A stretch of 64,000 nt of DNA. Origin: Paenibacillus pectinilyticus (lineage in GTDB: Bacteria; Bacillota; Bacilli; Paenibacillales; NBRC-103111). A program made the translations under genes and the position numbers. The stretch lies in assembly GCF_001700435.1 (NCBI RefSeq), contig NZ_LYPC01000014.1:1203175-1267174 (forward strand), written 5' to 3'. The notes beneath the pieces are model-generated. The model did no database searches. It was not told the DNA's origin and saw nothing but the letters and a program-made list of their open reading frames with translations. The stretch's first letter is position 1. Every line of letters starts with the position of its first letter. This document shows positions 28,071 to 36,735 of this stretch, one piece after another.

Positions 28071-29678
28071 ATGGAGAAGACGCCGATCCAAGAAGATCAA
28101 ATCACACGTAGACAATTTTTGACAACAGTCGGGAAAATAGGTGGGTCAGCTGCACTATTTAGTGTGATGGGAACATTAGGACTGCTTTCACCGGAAACGA
28201 TGAAAGCGGCTGACTATACGCCGCCATCGAAATGGGATCTTACTTCGACGAACCGCAATGGAAAGAAAATTATTATCCTTGGCGCAGGGATCGCCGGAAT
28301 GACAGCAGCGTATGAGCTTGGCATGGCAGGATATCAATGCACGATTCTGGAGGCAAGAGCGCGTGCCGGCGGAAGAGCATGGTCCGTACGCAGAGGAACA
28401 ACAGTAACTGAAATTGGTGGTACGAAGCAGGTTGCTCGCTTTGACAATGGGATGTACTTCAACGCGGGGCCGATGCGGATTCCTCAATTTCACGTGACAC
28501 TGGACTATGCTCGCAAATTTGGAGTGCCAATTGAGCCCTTTAATAATGTGAATGAGAGCGGGTATTACTACAATGAAGGTGTCGGTGAATTGTCAGGAGT
28601 GAAAATACCAAAGCGTCAGGCCAAAGCTGATGTTCGGGGCTATGTCGCTGAAATGCTGGCAAAGGCTGTTAATCAGAATGCGTTGGATCTGCCTCTAACC
28701 TCAGAAGAGAAAGCTAAGCTGGTTGCCTATCTCAAAACCGAAGGGGATTTAAGTGCTGATTTGTTCTATAAAGGATCAGAACGAGCCGGCTATGTAGAGG
28801 AACCAGGAGGTAAATTTGATGCAGGTGTCCGTAAGGATCCTTTTAGCTTAAAAGCAATTATTAATTCAGGCTTTGGGCAATTTTTTAGCAGTGAATATAG
28901 CTATGATCAGCAAATGATGATGTTCCATCCAGTAGGTGGTATGGATCAAATTGCAAAAGCTTTTGAGAAACGAGTAGGCGATCATATTGAATATCACGCG
29001 GAAGTGCAAGAGATCAAGCAATCCTCAGAAGGTGTTCGTATTCTGTATAAGGATTTGAATAGCGGTGCCAATAAGGAAGTCGCAGGTGAATTCTGCATCT
29101 GTACGATTCCACTTCCAGTGCTCAAAGACATTAAAGCTGACTTCTCGCCCGAAATGTCAACGGCCATCTCGAAAATTAGCTATGCTTCGGCGGGGAAGAT
29201 TGGTCTTCAGTTTAAGCGTCGGTTCTGGGAAGAAGATGAACAGATCTACGGTGGAAGCTCTTTGACGAATATGGATATTGCCAATATCTATTACCCGCCG
29301 ACAGACTATTTTGCCAAAAAAGGGATACTGCTAGGTTATTACACGTTCGGTGGCAGCGCCGATAAAATCGGTAAAATGTCATTAGCAGCGCGGGAAGATT
29401 ATGCTATCAGTCAAGGGGCAAAGATTCATCCGCAATACTATAAAGAATTCGAGACTTCCTTCTCGGTCGATTGGAAGAAAATAAAGTATAATCTAGGCGG
29501 ATGGGCCTCTTACACGGCAGATGATCGCAAAAACTATTACCCAACACTTTGCAAACCAGATGGCCGTATTTATTTGGCTGGGGAGCACATTAGTTATATT
29601 ACCGCATGGCAAGCTGGTGCGATTGAGTCTGCGCGGAAAGTCGTCACTGAAATTCATGAGCGCGTAATGAAAGAGTAG
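28071..29678 (+). CDS. Tat-exported flavin amine / L-amino-acid oxidase
   Basis: A 535-residue FAD enzyme of the amine oxidase family, which oxidises amines or L-amino acids with O2 to imines and H2O2. The N-terminus is a classical Tat signal: TRRQFL at 12-17, then a Gly/Ala/Leu hydrophobic stretch to about residue 45. FAD binding is shown by LGAGIAGMTAAYELG and GGRAWS near 72-105 and by the C-terminal GEHISYITAWQAGAIESA. The start follows GAGGAG. It leads an operon with an exported RidA-like protein and tatA, and diverges from tatC. The exact substrate (L-amino acid or monoamine) is not determined by sequence. Confidence 0.9.
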   Translation: MEKTPIQEDQITRRQFLTTVGKIGGSAALFSVMGTLGLLSPETMKAADYTPPSKWDLTSTNRNGKKIIILGAGIAGMTAAYELGMAGYQCTILEARARAGGRAWSVRRGTTVTEIGGTKQVARFDNGMYFNAGPMRIPQFHVTLDYARKFGVPIEPFNNVNESGYYYNEGVGELSGVKIPKRQAKADVRGYVAEMLAKAVNQNALDLPLTSEEKAKLVAYLKTEGDLSADLFYKGSERAGYVEEPGGKFDAGVRKDPFSLKAIINSGFGQFFSSEYSYDQQMMMFHPVGGMDQIAKAFEKRVGDHIEYHAEVQEIKQSSEGVRILYKDLNSGANKEVAGEFCICTIPLPVLKDIKADFSPEMSTAISKISYASAGKIGLQFKRRFWEEDEQIYGGSSLTNMDIANIYYPPTDYFAKKGILLGYYTFGGSADKIGKMSLAAREDYAISQGAKIHPQYYKEFETSFSVDWKKIKYNLGGWASYTADDRKNYYPTLCKPDGRIYLAGEHISYITAWQAGAIESARKVVTEIHERVMKE

Positions 29679-29705
29679 AAAGAGAAGGAGAAGGAGTGAA
29701 ATAGG

Positions 29706-30275
29706 ATGAATGTAACGAACATAACAAGGAAGTGGAAGACCATTGTTGCTGTCACAGTGGGTTCATGCCTGATTTGTGTAAGCGCCTATGCGGCAGGGGC
29801 GGAGAAATCCAATAAATACCCAGCAGAACCGATTAATGAAGTTGAATTCTACGGAAATCCGGCCTCTTCGATTGCTACTGGTGTGTCCATTCCTGCTGGC
29901 TCATCTACGTTATTTACAAGTGGAACCGTGCCGCCAGTTCTCAATAAAGATGGGAAGACAATCTACGAGAAGTATGGCGATACGAAAGCACAAGGCGTGG
30001 GCATCCTGAAAGAAATTGAGAAGCAATTAAATGATAAAGGGTTAACACTGGCGGATGTCGCTTATCTACGTGTTTACGTTGCAGCTGATGCAGCGAAAGA
30101 GGGCAAATTTGATTATCAGGGCTGGTTTGACGCATATGCACAATTCTTCGGTACTGAAGCGAATCCTGTGAAGCCAGCTCGCTCTACCGTCGGTGTGGCA
30201 GGCCTCGTGAGCTCGGATTGGTTAATTGAAATTGAAGCTGTTGCTGTCTATCCCAAGCACCATAACCAAGACTAA
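29706..30275 (+). CDS. Exported RidA-family (YjgF/UK114) imine deaminase-like protein
   Basis: A 189-residue protein with an N-terminal Sec-type signal peptide (hydrophobic residues about 12-28, cleavage near AYA) and a RidA domain (about 45-183). The substrate-binding Arg is kept in PARSTVGVAG (R159) and the catalytic Glu region in IEIEAVAV (E175/E177); the Cys at the RidA 107 position is Thr. Cytosolic RidA hydrolyses reactive 2-imino acids to 2-oxo acids and ammonia. Exported members are uncommon. Placed directly after an exported oxidase that makes imines, it probably clears that product outside the membrane. Confidence 0.85.
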   Translation: MNVTNITRKWKTIVAVTVGSCLICVSAYAAGAEKSNKYPAEPINEVEFYGNPASSIATGVSIPAGSSTLFTSGTVPPVLNKDGKTIYEKYGDTKAQGVGILKEIEKQLNDKGLTLADVAYLRVYVAADAAKEGKFDYQGWFDAYAQFFGTEANPVKPARSTVGVAGLVSSDWLIEIEAVAVYPKHHNQD

Positions 30276-30296
30276 TGAAGGGGAGTTGATGATTGT

Positions 30297-30509
30297 ATGC
30301 TGCAAAATATAGGTTTCCCAGGCATCATGTTAATTTTATTGGTTGTCTTAGTCTTGTTTGGACCCTCCAAGTTGCCAGAGCTTGGTCGTGCAGTTGGAAG
30401 AACGCTGCATGAATTCAAAAATTCAGCGAGAGAGCTGGTTGGGGAAGGGAAAGAGTCGCCAGAGCACCTGGAAGTCTCGGACAAGAAAGTGGATAAGGCG
30501 AACGTGTAG
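30297..30509 (+). CDS. tatA: Twin-arginine translocase subunit TatA
   Basis: A 70-residue protein with one N-terminal helix (residues 8-21), the FGPSKLPELGRAVGRTL hinge and amphipathic helix, and a charged C-terminal tail, the canonical TatA/TatE layout. TatA oligomers form the transport path with TatC. It is the third gene of the oxidase operon; with tatC on the divergent arm this gives a minimal TatAC system beside its own cargo. A strong terminator follows. Confidence 0.95.
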   Translation: MLQNIGFPGIMLILLVVLVLFGPSKLPELGRAVGRTLHEFKNSARELVGEGKESPEHLEVSDKKVDKANV

Positions 30510-30537
30510 AGAAGTAGTAAGGTTCATAGCTGGGAAG

Positions 30538-30591
30538 GCAGATCCTGTATATTCTCCCTAGGGAGACATATAAGGGATCTGCTTTTTTTTT
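30538..30591 (+). terminator. Intrinsic terminator of the oxidase-RidA-TatA operon
   Basis: GCAGATCC pairs with GGATCTGC, with an inner TCTCCCTAGGGAGA palindrome, followed by nine T residues. Confidence 0.88.
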
Positions 30592-30711
30592 CAAAACCTA
30601 TAGAAAACACAGGTTTTTCTATTTTTAATACAAGCAGGAAGCCTGAGGATGTGATAAAGTGTGCTCACGTTTAGATGATCCAACTATTTCCAATATAGGG
30701 AGGGAAGGCTG

Positions 30712-31557
30712 TTGAAGCTCAGCACTAATGTGGATGTGATCAAAGAACCCTTTCATCTTAATCATGAAAAGTCGAGTAGGAATCCGAATTGGGAAGTGTA
30801 TCATGCGCATACCTGTATGGAGTTCCTCTATGTCTATGAAGGGTACGGACGTGTGGAAGTAAACAAAAGGTGGTTCAATATTGAGCCAGGATGTCTGCTC
30901 ATTTTTCAGCCCTATCAGCTGCATCGCATTCAAATAAAAGGGCCTTTTGTCCGTTCCGTCCTCATGTTTGATCCGTATCGACTAGATGCAGGGCTTCGGG
31001 CTTTTCGCGGGATTCGCACGTGGTTTAACACCCTCTGGAAGCTTGCGCTAGTTTGTCCTGTATTGCCGCAACAACAGCACGCAGCCAAGTTATATGAGCA
31101 TTTATCTAGCAAATTAAGGCGTTTGCCCCCTCATAAACAGCAAGAGGAGTTTGTTCTCTGCTTACTAGCTCTGCTTCAGCAAATCGAGCCATTCGAAGGT
31201 GATCTCCTTCAGGGTCATAAGGAATTGCGCCAAGTGAATAGCAACCATACAGCAGGACAGATCACAGAGTGGATTGAACGACACTACAGAGATAAATTCG
31301 ACTTACAGCGCATGTCGGACGATTTGCACCTGTCTACCTTTTATTTATCTCATATTTTTCGTCAATCAATGGGTTGTACGATTACTGAATTCATAATTTC
31401 GCGAAGATTAAAGGAAGCTTGTCTGCTATTGGAAACGACATCGAAGACAGCGAGTTTCATTGCGCAAGAAGTGGGGTTCCAGAACGGTTCTTACTTTTCA
31501 CGCGTGTTCAAAACGGTACTAGGCACCACGCCCAAAGCTTATCGCATGCAAGTATAA
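30712..31557 (+). CDS. AraC-family regulator with cupin sensor
   Basis: A 281-residue regulator: an N-terminal cupin-like sugar-binding domain (about 25-120; YHAHTCMEFLYV) and a C-terminal double helix-turn-helix (about 180-280; STFYLSHIFRQSMG, GFQNGSYFSRVFK). The start is TTG, chosen because GGGAGGGA lies at the right distance and no in-frame ATG precedes the domain. It lies 110 bases before the secreted beta-helix gene on the same strand and is its likely regulator. Confidence 0.88.
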   Translation: MKLSTNVDVIKEPFHLNHEKSSRNPNWEVYHAHTCMEFLYVYEGYGRVEVNKRWFNIEPGCLLIFQPYQLHRIQIKGPFVRSVLMFDPYRLDAGLRAFRGIRTWFNTLWKLALVCPVLPQQQHAAKLYEHLSSKLRRLPPHKQQEEFVLCLLALLQQIEPFEGDLLQGHKELRQVNSNHTAGQITEWIERHYRDKFDLQRMSDDLHLSTFYLSHIFRQSMGCTITEFIISRRLKEACLLLETTSKTASFIAQEVGFQNGSYFSRVFKTVLGTTPKAYRMQV

Positions 31558-31619
31558 AAGACAGCAATACCGTGCAAGTTCTGAACAATAGCGGAAAACA
31601 CGGGCTTAGGATTCTCTCC

Positions 31620-31645
31620 TATAATTTGAAATGTAAGCGCTAACC
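31620..31645 (+). promoter_or_regulatory. -10 element and catabolite (cre) site before the beta-helix gene
   Basis: TATAAT (31620-31625) is followed seven bases later by TGTAAGCGCTAACC (31632-31645), a 13/14 match to the CcpA cre consensus TGWAARCGYTWNCW. A cre just downstream of -10 predicts repression by CcpA on preferred sugars. No good -35 is present, consistent with need for an activator. Confidence 0.6.
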
Positions 31646-31666
31646 ATAAGAATCGTAGGAGGAATA

Positions 31667-33466
31667 ATGATGAACACATTTTTCAAGAATTTCAAAGGCA
31701 GGAAGCGTATGATTGTGCTGCTCTCATCTGTCATGGTCTTGGCGATTCCCTCAGTAGCGGGTGCAGCTACGACCACATTAGGGCCATTTGATGATTCTTA
31801 TGTTCATGAAGGGAACCCAACTAGCAATTTCGGGACAGCGACATCATTATATGTCAAAAATGACCCCGGTGCCTCTCGGTATACGTACCTCAAATTTAGC
31901 CTGGCAGGCCTTTCGGGGGTTACGAGCGCGAAACTGGGGGTGTACGGCAGTGCCTCATCGTCGACTGTCTTGTCGGCCTATCAAACGACGGATAGCTGGA
32001 CGCAATCCGCTATTACTTGGAACACGAAACCGACAGTGGGTACATCAGCAGGGAGTGTTGGCATCAATACGACGAACACGTACAACGAAATTGATGTTAC
32101 CTCGTATGTCACCGCAGAGGCAGCTGGGGATGGTGTCGTTTCATTTGCTCTGCAGGAAAGTGTAGGTAAATACACGACTTTAAATAGTAATGAGAATGCG
32201 TCGAATAAACCGCAGCTTGTTATTGTCAGTGGCAGTGGAGGCAGCGGTGATACACAGGCGCCAACCACACCAACAGGTCTGACTGGCACAGCGGCTTCTA
32301 GTAGTCAAATTAACATCAGCTGGAGCGCTGCATCCGATAATGTGGCTGTAACGGGGTACGATGTGTATCGTAATGGTTCGCTGCTCAAAACGGTCACTGG
32401 CACTTCGACGTCAGATGCAGGATTATCGGCTTCCACGTCTTACAGCTACTATGTCAAGGCGAAGGATGCTGCGGGTAATGCCTCCAGTCAGAGCAGTACA
32501 ATTAATGTGTCCACTTCAGCAGGATCAACACCAACAGGTTGTACGAATGCACTCAATACTACGGCAGCTATTCAAAATGCGCTGATTAACGCGACAGCGG
32601 GGTCCACCATTTTACTGGCACCAGGCACGTATGTGGGGAATCGGTCAACCAGCGGTGACCCTGGCGGCCAAGGTCTCTTTTATTCGGGACAAAGCGGCAC
32701 AGCTTCGAATCCCATTAAGCTTAAAAGTTGTGATGCCGCCAACCCGGCTGTTCTGAAAGGAGCAAACGTGAATGATGGCTCGTATGGTATTCATTTGACA
32801 GGCGACAACTGGCAAATTCGCGATATCGAAGTTACGAATGCGCAGAAGGGCATCATCATCGACAATGGGAATAATAATCTACTGAATAATGTCAATGTTC
32901 ATTACGTCGGCGACGAAGGTGTTCATTTCCGCGATGGCAGTTCGTATAATACGCTGACGTATTCCCTCATCTATGATACAGGCAAATACCAAGCCGGTTA
33001 TGGAGAAGGCGCTTATGTTGGATCAGATTCCAGCTCTGACTATGAGCATGTTGTGATAGGGAATACGATCAGTCATACGAATTTTAACGGTGGGATTACC
33101 GCGGAACATATTGATGTAAAAGAAGGGGCGAGTGACACAATCATCGAATATTGCACGTTTAATGGCACGGGAATTAGCGGAGCGAACAGTGCAGACAGCT
33201 TCATCGATGTCAAAGGCGTGAATACCATAATTCGTTATAACCAAGGGTTCCGAAATGGAAACGCGAATGTGGTCGATGCTTTTCAAGTTCGTACGCATGG
33301 AACGGATTATGCCACGGGCACGAATAACGCATTTGACCATAATACGGTGAACTTGGATAACTCATCGGGCTATGTTGTCTACGCAACAAGTGCAGCTACA
33401 GGGACGACAGCAGCGAATGATACGCGGACAGGTGGAGGAAATCTGTATAATACGAACGTGAATTAG
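31667..33466 (+). CDS. Secreted CBM96/DNRLRE - fibronectin III - beta-helix protein
   Basis: A 599-residue exported protein. Signal peptide 1-33 (cleavage near AGA); a DNRLRE/CBM96-type carbohydrate-binding domain (about 36-195; DDSYVHEGNP, YLKFSLAG, WNTKPTVG); a fibronectin type III module (about 200-283; TPTGLTGTAASSSQI); and a right-handed parallel beta-helix (about 295-599; APGTYVGN, NWQIRDIEVTNA). The helix resembles polysaccharide lyases of the PL9/pectate-lyase type, so it is probably a pectin- or polysaccharide-degrading enzyme, though catalytic residues cannot be assigned. The cre site upstream supports a catabolic role. Confidence 0.8.
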   Translation: MMNTFFKNFKGRKRMIVLLSSVMVLAIPSVAGAATTTLGPFDDSYVHEGNPTSNFGTATSLYVKNDPGASRYTYLKFSLAGLSGVTSAKLGVYGSASSSTVLSAYQTTDSWTQSAITWNTKPTVGTSAGSVGINTTNTYNEIDVTSYVTAEAAGDGVVSFALQESVGKYTTLNSNENASNKPQLVIVSGSGGSGDTQAPTTPTGLTGTAASSSQINISWSAASDNVAVTGYDVYRNGSLLKTVTGTSTSDAGLSASTSYSYYVKAKDAAGNASSQSSTINVSTSAGSTPTGCTNALNTTAAIQNALINATAGSTILLAPGTYVGNRSTSGDPGGQGLFYSGQSGTASNPIKLKSCDAANPAVLKGANVNDGSYGIHLTGDNWQIRDIEVTNAQKGIIIDNGNNNLLNNVNVHYVGDEGVHFRDGSSYNTLTYSLIYDTGKYQAGYGEGAYVGSDSSSDYEHVVIGNTISHTNFNGGITAEHIDVKEGASDTIIEYCTFNGTGISGANSADSFIDVKGVNTIIRYNQGFRNGNANVVDAFQVRTHGTDYATGTNNAFDHNTVNLDNSSGYVVYATSAATGTTAANDTRTGGGNLYNTNVN

Positions 33467-33490
33467 TCGACGAGCGCGTCTATGTATGTG

Positions 33491-33516
33491 AGGGGGCCCT
33501 GAAAGGGGCTCCTTTT
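33491..33516 (+). terminator. Probable terminator after beta-helix gene
   Basis: GGGGGCCC pairs imperfectly with GGGGCTCC (one mismatch, one wobble) around TGAAA, followed by TTTT. Confidence 0.5.
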
Positions 33517-33639
33517 GCCCTATATACAAGCTAAATATCGACATTCGGTCCTAAGTATGGGATTATGAGAAGATGAGAGTGGAGACGCCATATGGCATCT
33601 GCTCAGACAAGGGTAACTACTACGCAGGGAGTGAAAGGC

Positions 33640-34149
33640 ATGTCACGCAAGTGGGAAAGAATGGTTAGCAAAAATTCAAAAAAGGTGAACCAGACCCGTT
33701 CTAAACAAGGGAAAGCACCGATTTCAACGGATCCGGATCGTCCAGTGGTATTCAAAGGGAGAAGCATTATGTTAGCTGCGTTTTTCATCGTAGTTTCAAT
33801 CTTCTTATTGATTACGTTGACCAAAACCGAAGGGGACAAGATGTACTGGTATACAACACTCAGTTATCTGGTTGTTGGGGTGTTAATTTATTTTGTACGT
33901 AGACCTTACTTGCGCGTAACCAAAACGAATCTCTCGAAGAGAGGTTTAGCTAGGGAACTTGTGCTTGGTGCGGAAAATATTAAAGAAATTGTCCATGCAC
34001 CTGGTCAAATCATTATTGAGCTGACGGGCAAATCGCCGCGTTGGGTATACAACAAAACCTTCAACCGCTTCGATATTCCTGCTATGGCAGCCAAATTGAA
34101 AAAGTTCGCTGAGCAGAATCGCATTGCTTATGTAGATAAAACCGTCTAA
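33640..34149 (+). CDS. Conserved hypothetical membrane protein
   Basis: A 169-residue protein: a very basic N-terminus (about 1-40), two transmembrane helices (about 46-62 and 69-85), then a soluble beta-rich domain of about 80 residues resembling a PH-like or bacterial PH module (LGAENIKEIVH, IIIELTGKSPRWVYNK). The start ATG 33640 follows GGGAGTG; a 48-base upstream extension is in frame but lacks a ribosome site. No function is known. It is a monocistronic gene with its own terminator. Confidence 0.7.
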   Translation: MSRKWERMVSKNSKKVNQTRSKQGKAPISTDPDRPVVFKGRSIMLAAFFIVVSIFLLITLTKTEGDKMYWYTTLSYLVVGVLIYFVRRPYLRVTKTNLSKRGLARELVLGAENIKEIVHAPGQIIIELTGKSPRWVYNKTFNRFDIPAMAAKLKKFAEQNRIAYVDKTV

Positions 34150-34169
34150 AACATAGAAATGGAAGATAA

Positions 34170-34205
34170 CCTTCAGTGCCACAGTGTGGTGTTGGAGGCT
34201 TTTTT
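34170..34205 (+). terminator. Intrinsic terminator after hypothetical membrane gene
   Basis: CCTTCAGTGCCAC pairs with GTGGTGTTGGAGG using several G-T wobbles around AGT, then CTTTTTT. Confidence 0.7.
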
Positions 34206-34286
34206 CTGTCTGCATGGCAAATGGCAGTCATTTTTCTGCTAGATTCGGAATACTAGTTTAGGAGGGAGAAAAAGGGGGAATACGCC

Positions 34287-34886
34287 ATGCTCACATTAAA
34301 ATCCTGGACAGGTTTATTTCATAGGGGAGCGGGAACCGTTGCCGCTGATATTTACCATACGGTTAAAGTGCGAGCGCCTCGCGATTATTTCAGTCGGGCT
34401 GATGCATTCTTAGAGGATATTGTGTATACCTCGCAAGAAGAGTTGGAAGGAATTAACAAAACCTTTCTCGTGAATCTGTTATTTGATAATTTTATGGATC
34501 ATGTCCGCAAGGGGAAGGATCTATACAGCTATATTTTACAACTCCGGAGTAAATTCGGTGGTATCGTCGCAAGCAGTAATAGCAACGATCGTCCTTCTGG
34601 AGGCAACGTGCCTGGCTTTCAATGGGGACTCTCCTTTCAGGTAGGGAACACGGATCGAACGGGTCATTTGACACTGAACGTCCGATTACACCCGGCCGAG
34701 GTCAATCGGATGAGGGTCTTCTTCGACGATATGAATTGGAAACATCATCATCCACTCAATATGGAAATGAATGAACTCCTGTCGCTCCTCTTTATTGAAT
34801 TCATTACGGAGCTCCGGAATGGATTAAGTGAGGAGACGAAGGAGGAGATCATTGCGGCTATTGTTCATAAATGGGGAGACCAATAG
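34287..34886 (+). CDS. Conserved hypothetical protein
   Basis: A 199-residue soluble protein with no signal peptide or membrane helix. It mixes helices with a central beta region (GFQWGLSFQVGNTDRTGHLTL is the most ordered part) and ends in an acidic helical tail. The start follows GGGGG with an eight-base spacer. It converges with the coiled-coil gene downstream. I do not recognise the family. Confidence 0.65.
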   Translation: MLTLKSWTGLFHRGAGTVAADIYHTVKVRAPRDYFSRADAFLEDIVYTSQEELEGINKTFLVNLLFDNFMDHVRKGKDLYSYILQLRSKFGGIVASSNSNDRPSGGNVPGFQWGLSFQVGNTDRTGHLTLNVRLHPAEVNRMRVFFDDMNWKHHHPLNMEMNELLSLLFIEFITELRNGLSEETKEEIIAAIVHKWGDQ

Positions 34887-34910
34887 CTTGCTTGTCCTCC
34901 GTATGGAAAT

Positions 34911-34950
34911 ACCCACTCTCAACGGTTTGTTGGAGAGTGGGTGTTTGTGT
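34911..34950 (+). terminator. Intrinsic terminator between convergent genes
   Basis: ACCCACTCTC pairs with GAGAGTGGGT around a 12-base loop, followed by GTTTGTGTTGT. The U tract is interrupted. It may also serve the leftward coiled-coil gene. Confidence 0.6.
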
Positions 34951-34958
34951 TGTCATTT

Positions 34959-35906
34959 TCAATTGTCTATACGGGATTCCTCGATCCAATTGATTCTTTT
35001 GGTCAGCATGCCGGAAAGTGCTGCCTCTGCGGCAGTATGCTCCGTTTGCAGCCGATTAACGACAGGTCGAATGTGATTCAACGCGGAGAGCGTTTGGTTT
35101 TGCGAGTTGTTGATGCGTCCTTGGACAATCCAGTCGGCAATGAGTCCATCAAACCAATAGTCAGCCATTTTCAATGTGGAGCTGATATCAATCTCAATTT
35201 GGAAACTATGATGCAAGTCTTTCAGTTCGCTTTGGAAATTCAGAATCTGATGATTCGCCTGCTGAATAAACGTTTTGGCATCATCCACATGACTATGCTT
35301 GGCATGGGTACTTAACATACCACCACCCCATAAGTCCCACTTTCCCCAATTCTCAGCTTTATCCAAGCTATTGGAGGCATCCGTTAAGGAAGCTAGTACG
35401 AGCCTTCCTGCGGTTAAAGCTTCTTGAAGCTCTTTGACGAGTAGTTTCTGATCGGCGATGGATTCGTTCATAGACGCTAGCTCATGCGATGAAGCGGGGA
35501 CGTGAAGGAGTGCGTCTTCCTTAAGAGCCATCAGTTTCTCGTATTCGACTTCCGCAAGTTGAAATTTAGCTAGATCATCACCTACTTGGATCAATGCGTT
35601 CTTCGTGTCTAGCAGCGCCTTCTTCGCCGCATCTAATTGCAGTGCAGAGGCAAGTACTTGTTGACGTTCCATGTCCAGTTGTTCCGCTTTACTGCGAAGT
35701 ATGGTGTGAAATAGATTAACTAATGATAACCGAGTCAATTTGTCAACATCTGCTTGCTCTGATTCTAGCTGTAATTCAAGTCGTAGGATAAGGCGTTCTT
35801 GCTCGTTTACTCTGTTCAGAAGCTCTTCTCTTCTGCGCTCGGCTTTGTGCAGACGAAACATGCGTTCTTTCGCATCTCGTAATCGAAGGTTCAAATCATC
35901 CGGCAT
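34959..35906 (-). CDS. Coiled-coil protein of unknown function
   Basis: A 315-residue protein dominated by long charged helices with heptad Leu spacing (about 1-135, 150-185 and 205-245). A Gly-rich, Trp-rich break occurs near 190-200 (WGKWDLWGGG). There is no signal peptide or membrane segment. The general form recalls PspA-like or other scaffolding proteins, but no diagnostic motif is present. RBS is GAGGG. It is monocistronic. Confidence 0.7.
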   Translation of the reverse strand: MPDDLNLRLRDAKERMFRLHKAERRREELLNRVNEQERLILRLELQLESEQADVDKLTRLSLVNLFHTILRSKAEQLDMERQQVLASALQLDAAKKALLDTKNALIQVGDDLAKFQLAEVEYEKLMALKEDALLHVPASSHELASMNESIADQKLLVKELQEALTAGRLVLASLTDASNSLDKAENWGKWDLWGGGMLSTHAKHSHVDDAKTFIQQANHQILNFQSELKDLHHSFQIEIDISSTLKMADYWFDGLIADWIVQGRINNSQNQTLSALNHIRPVVNRLQTEHTAAEAALSGMLTKRINWIEESRIDN

Positions 35907-36109
35907 CGTAATCCCTCTTTTCCCAACATTTGTTAGATGTTCCCTTTTTCAATACGTTCGAGCTGGTTGCGGGTTTCGAAAATCGAATGATTTCCTATGC
36001 CAAATAGCACTTCTCTATGCTATAATACATTCTTTGCGAGTTTGGTTTTGCTAGAAAGAGCGGCAATACCAGAAAAAAAGATAGAGAGAAATAGGAGAAG
36101 AGATACCAT

Positions 36110-36565
36110 ATGATTACGAAACAACGATCACCACTCGTGCAAGCTTTGGATTTAAAACCTCATCCTGAAGGCGGCTGGTATAAAGAGCTATGGAAGGCCT
36201 CCTTCGAAATTCCGAAAGAGATTCTGTCTGAAGCTTACTCCGGCTCACGGTATGCAGCAACTTCGATTTATTTCCTGCTCCATCCGGAAGAGTTTTCAGA
36301 ATGGCACACGGTGTTGTCTGATGAATTATGGCTGTGGCATTCAGGCAGTCCAATCTTACTTACCCTTGGCGGAACTAGTGAACAGCCTGAAGTGACACAA
36401 GAGTTCATTCTGGGGCCTGATGTGTTGAAGGGTCAGCATCCGCAAGCACTTGTTCCTGCACATGTATGGCAGATGGCGAAGCCGCTGGGTGATGAACCAG
36501 TTCTGGTATCCTGTGTGGTAGCGCCAGGTTTCCATTATGATGACTTCAAACTAATTTCGAAATAA
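36110..36565 (+). CDS. Cupin DUF985 family protein
   Basis: A 151-residue cupin of the DUF985 type, recognised by HPEGGWYKE near the N-terminus, FLLHPEEFSEWHTVLSDE, LWLWHSG and the C-terminal CVVAPGFHYDDF. Members are small, possibly sugar-binding beta-barrels; reaction unknown. The His/Glu set seen here would fit metal or sugar binding. It is monocistronic, with a terminator after it. Confidence 0.85.
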   Translation: MITKQRSPLVQALDLKPHPEGGWYKELWKASFEIPKEILSEAYSGSRYAATSIYFLLHPEEFSEWHTVLSDELWLWHSGSPILLTLGGTSEQPEVTQEFILGPDVLKGQHPQALVPAHVWQMAKPLGDEPVLVSCVVAPGFHYDDFKLISK

Positions 36566-36577
36566 GGATAAGTTTGG

Positions 36578-36614
36578 AAAAGGGTCGCTTCATGATGAAG
36601 ACGGCTCTTTTTTC
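36578..36614 (+). terminator. Intrinsic terminator after DUF985 gene
   Basis: AGGGTCG pairs with CGGCTCT (wobbles) with an inner CTTCATGATGAAG stem-loop, followed by TTTTTT. Confidence 0.75.
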
Positions 36615-36735
36615 TTGAAGAAAGAGGATACAAGCAACCACACATTCAACACAATAAACGTAATAAAACACATATTCACGCCGATTGTTGTACAATAAAA
36701 TGGAGTTAAGGCTAGTAAACTAACGAGGTGGCAGC

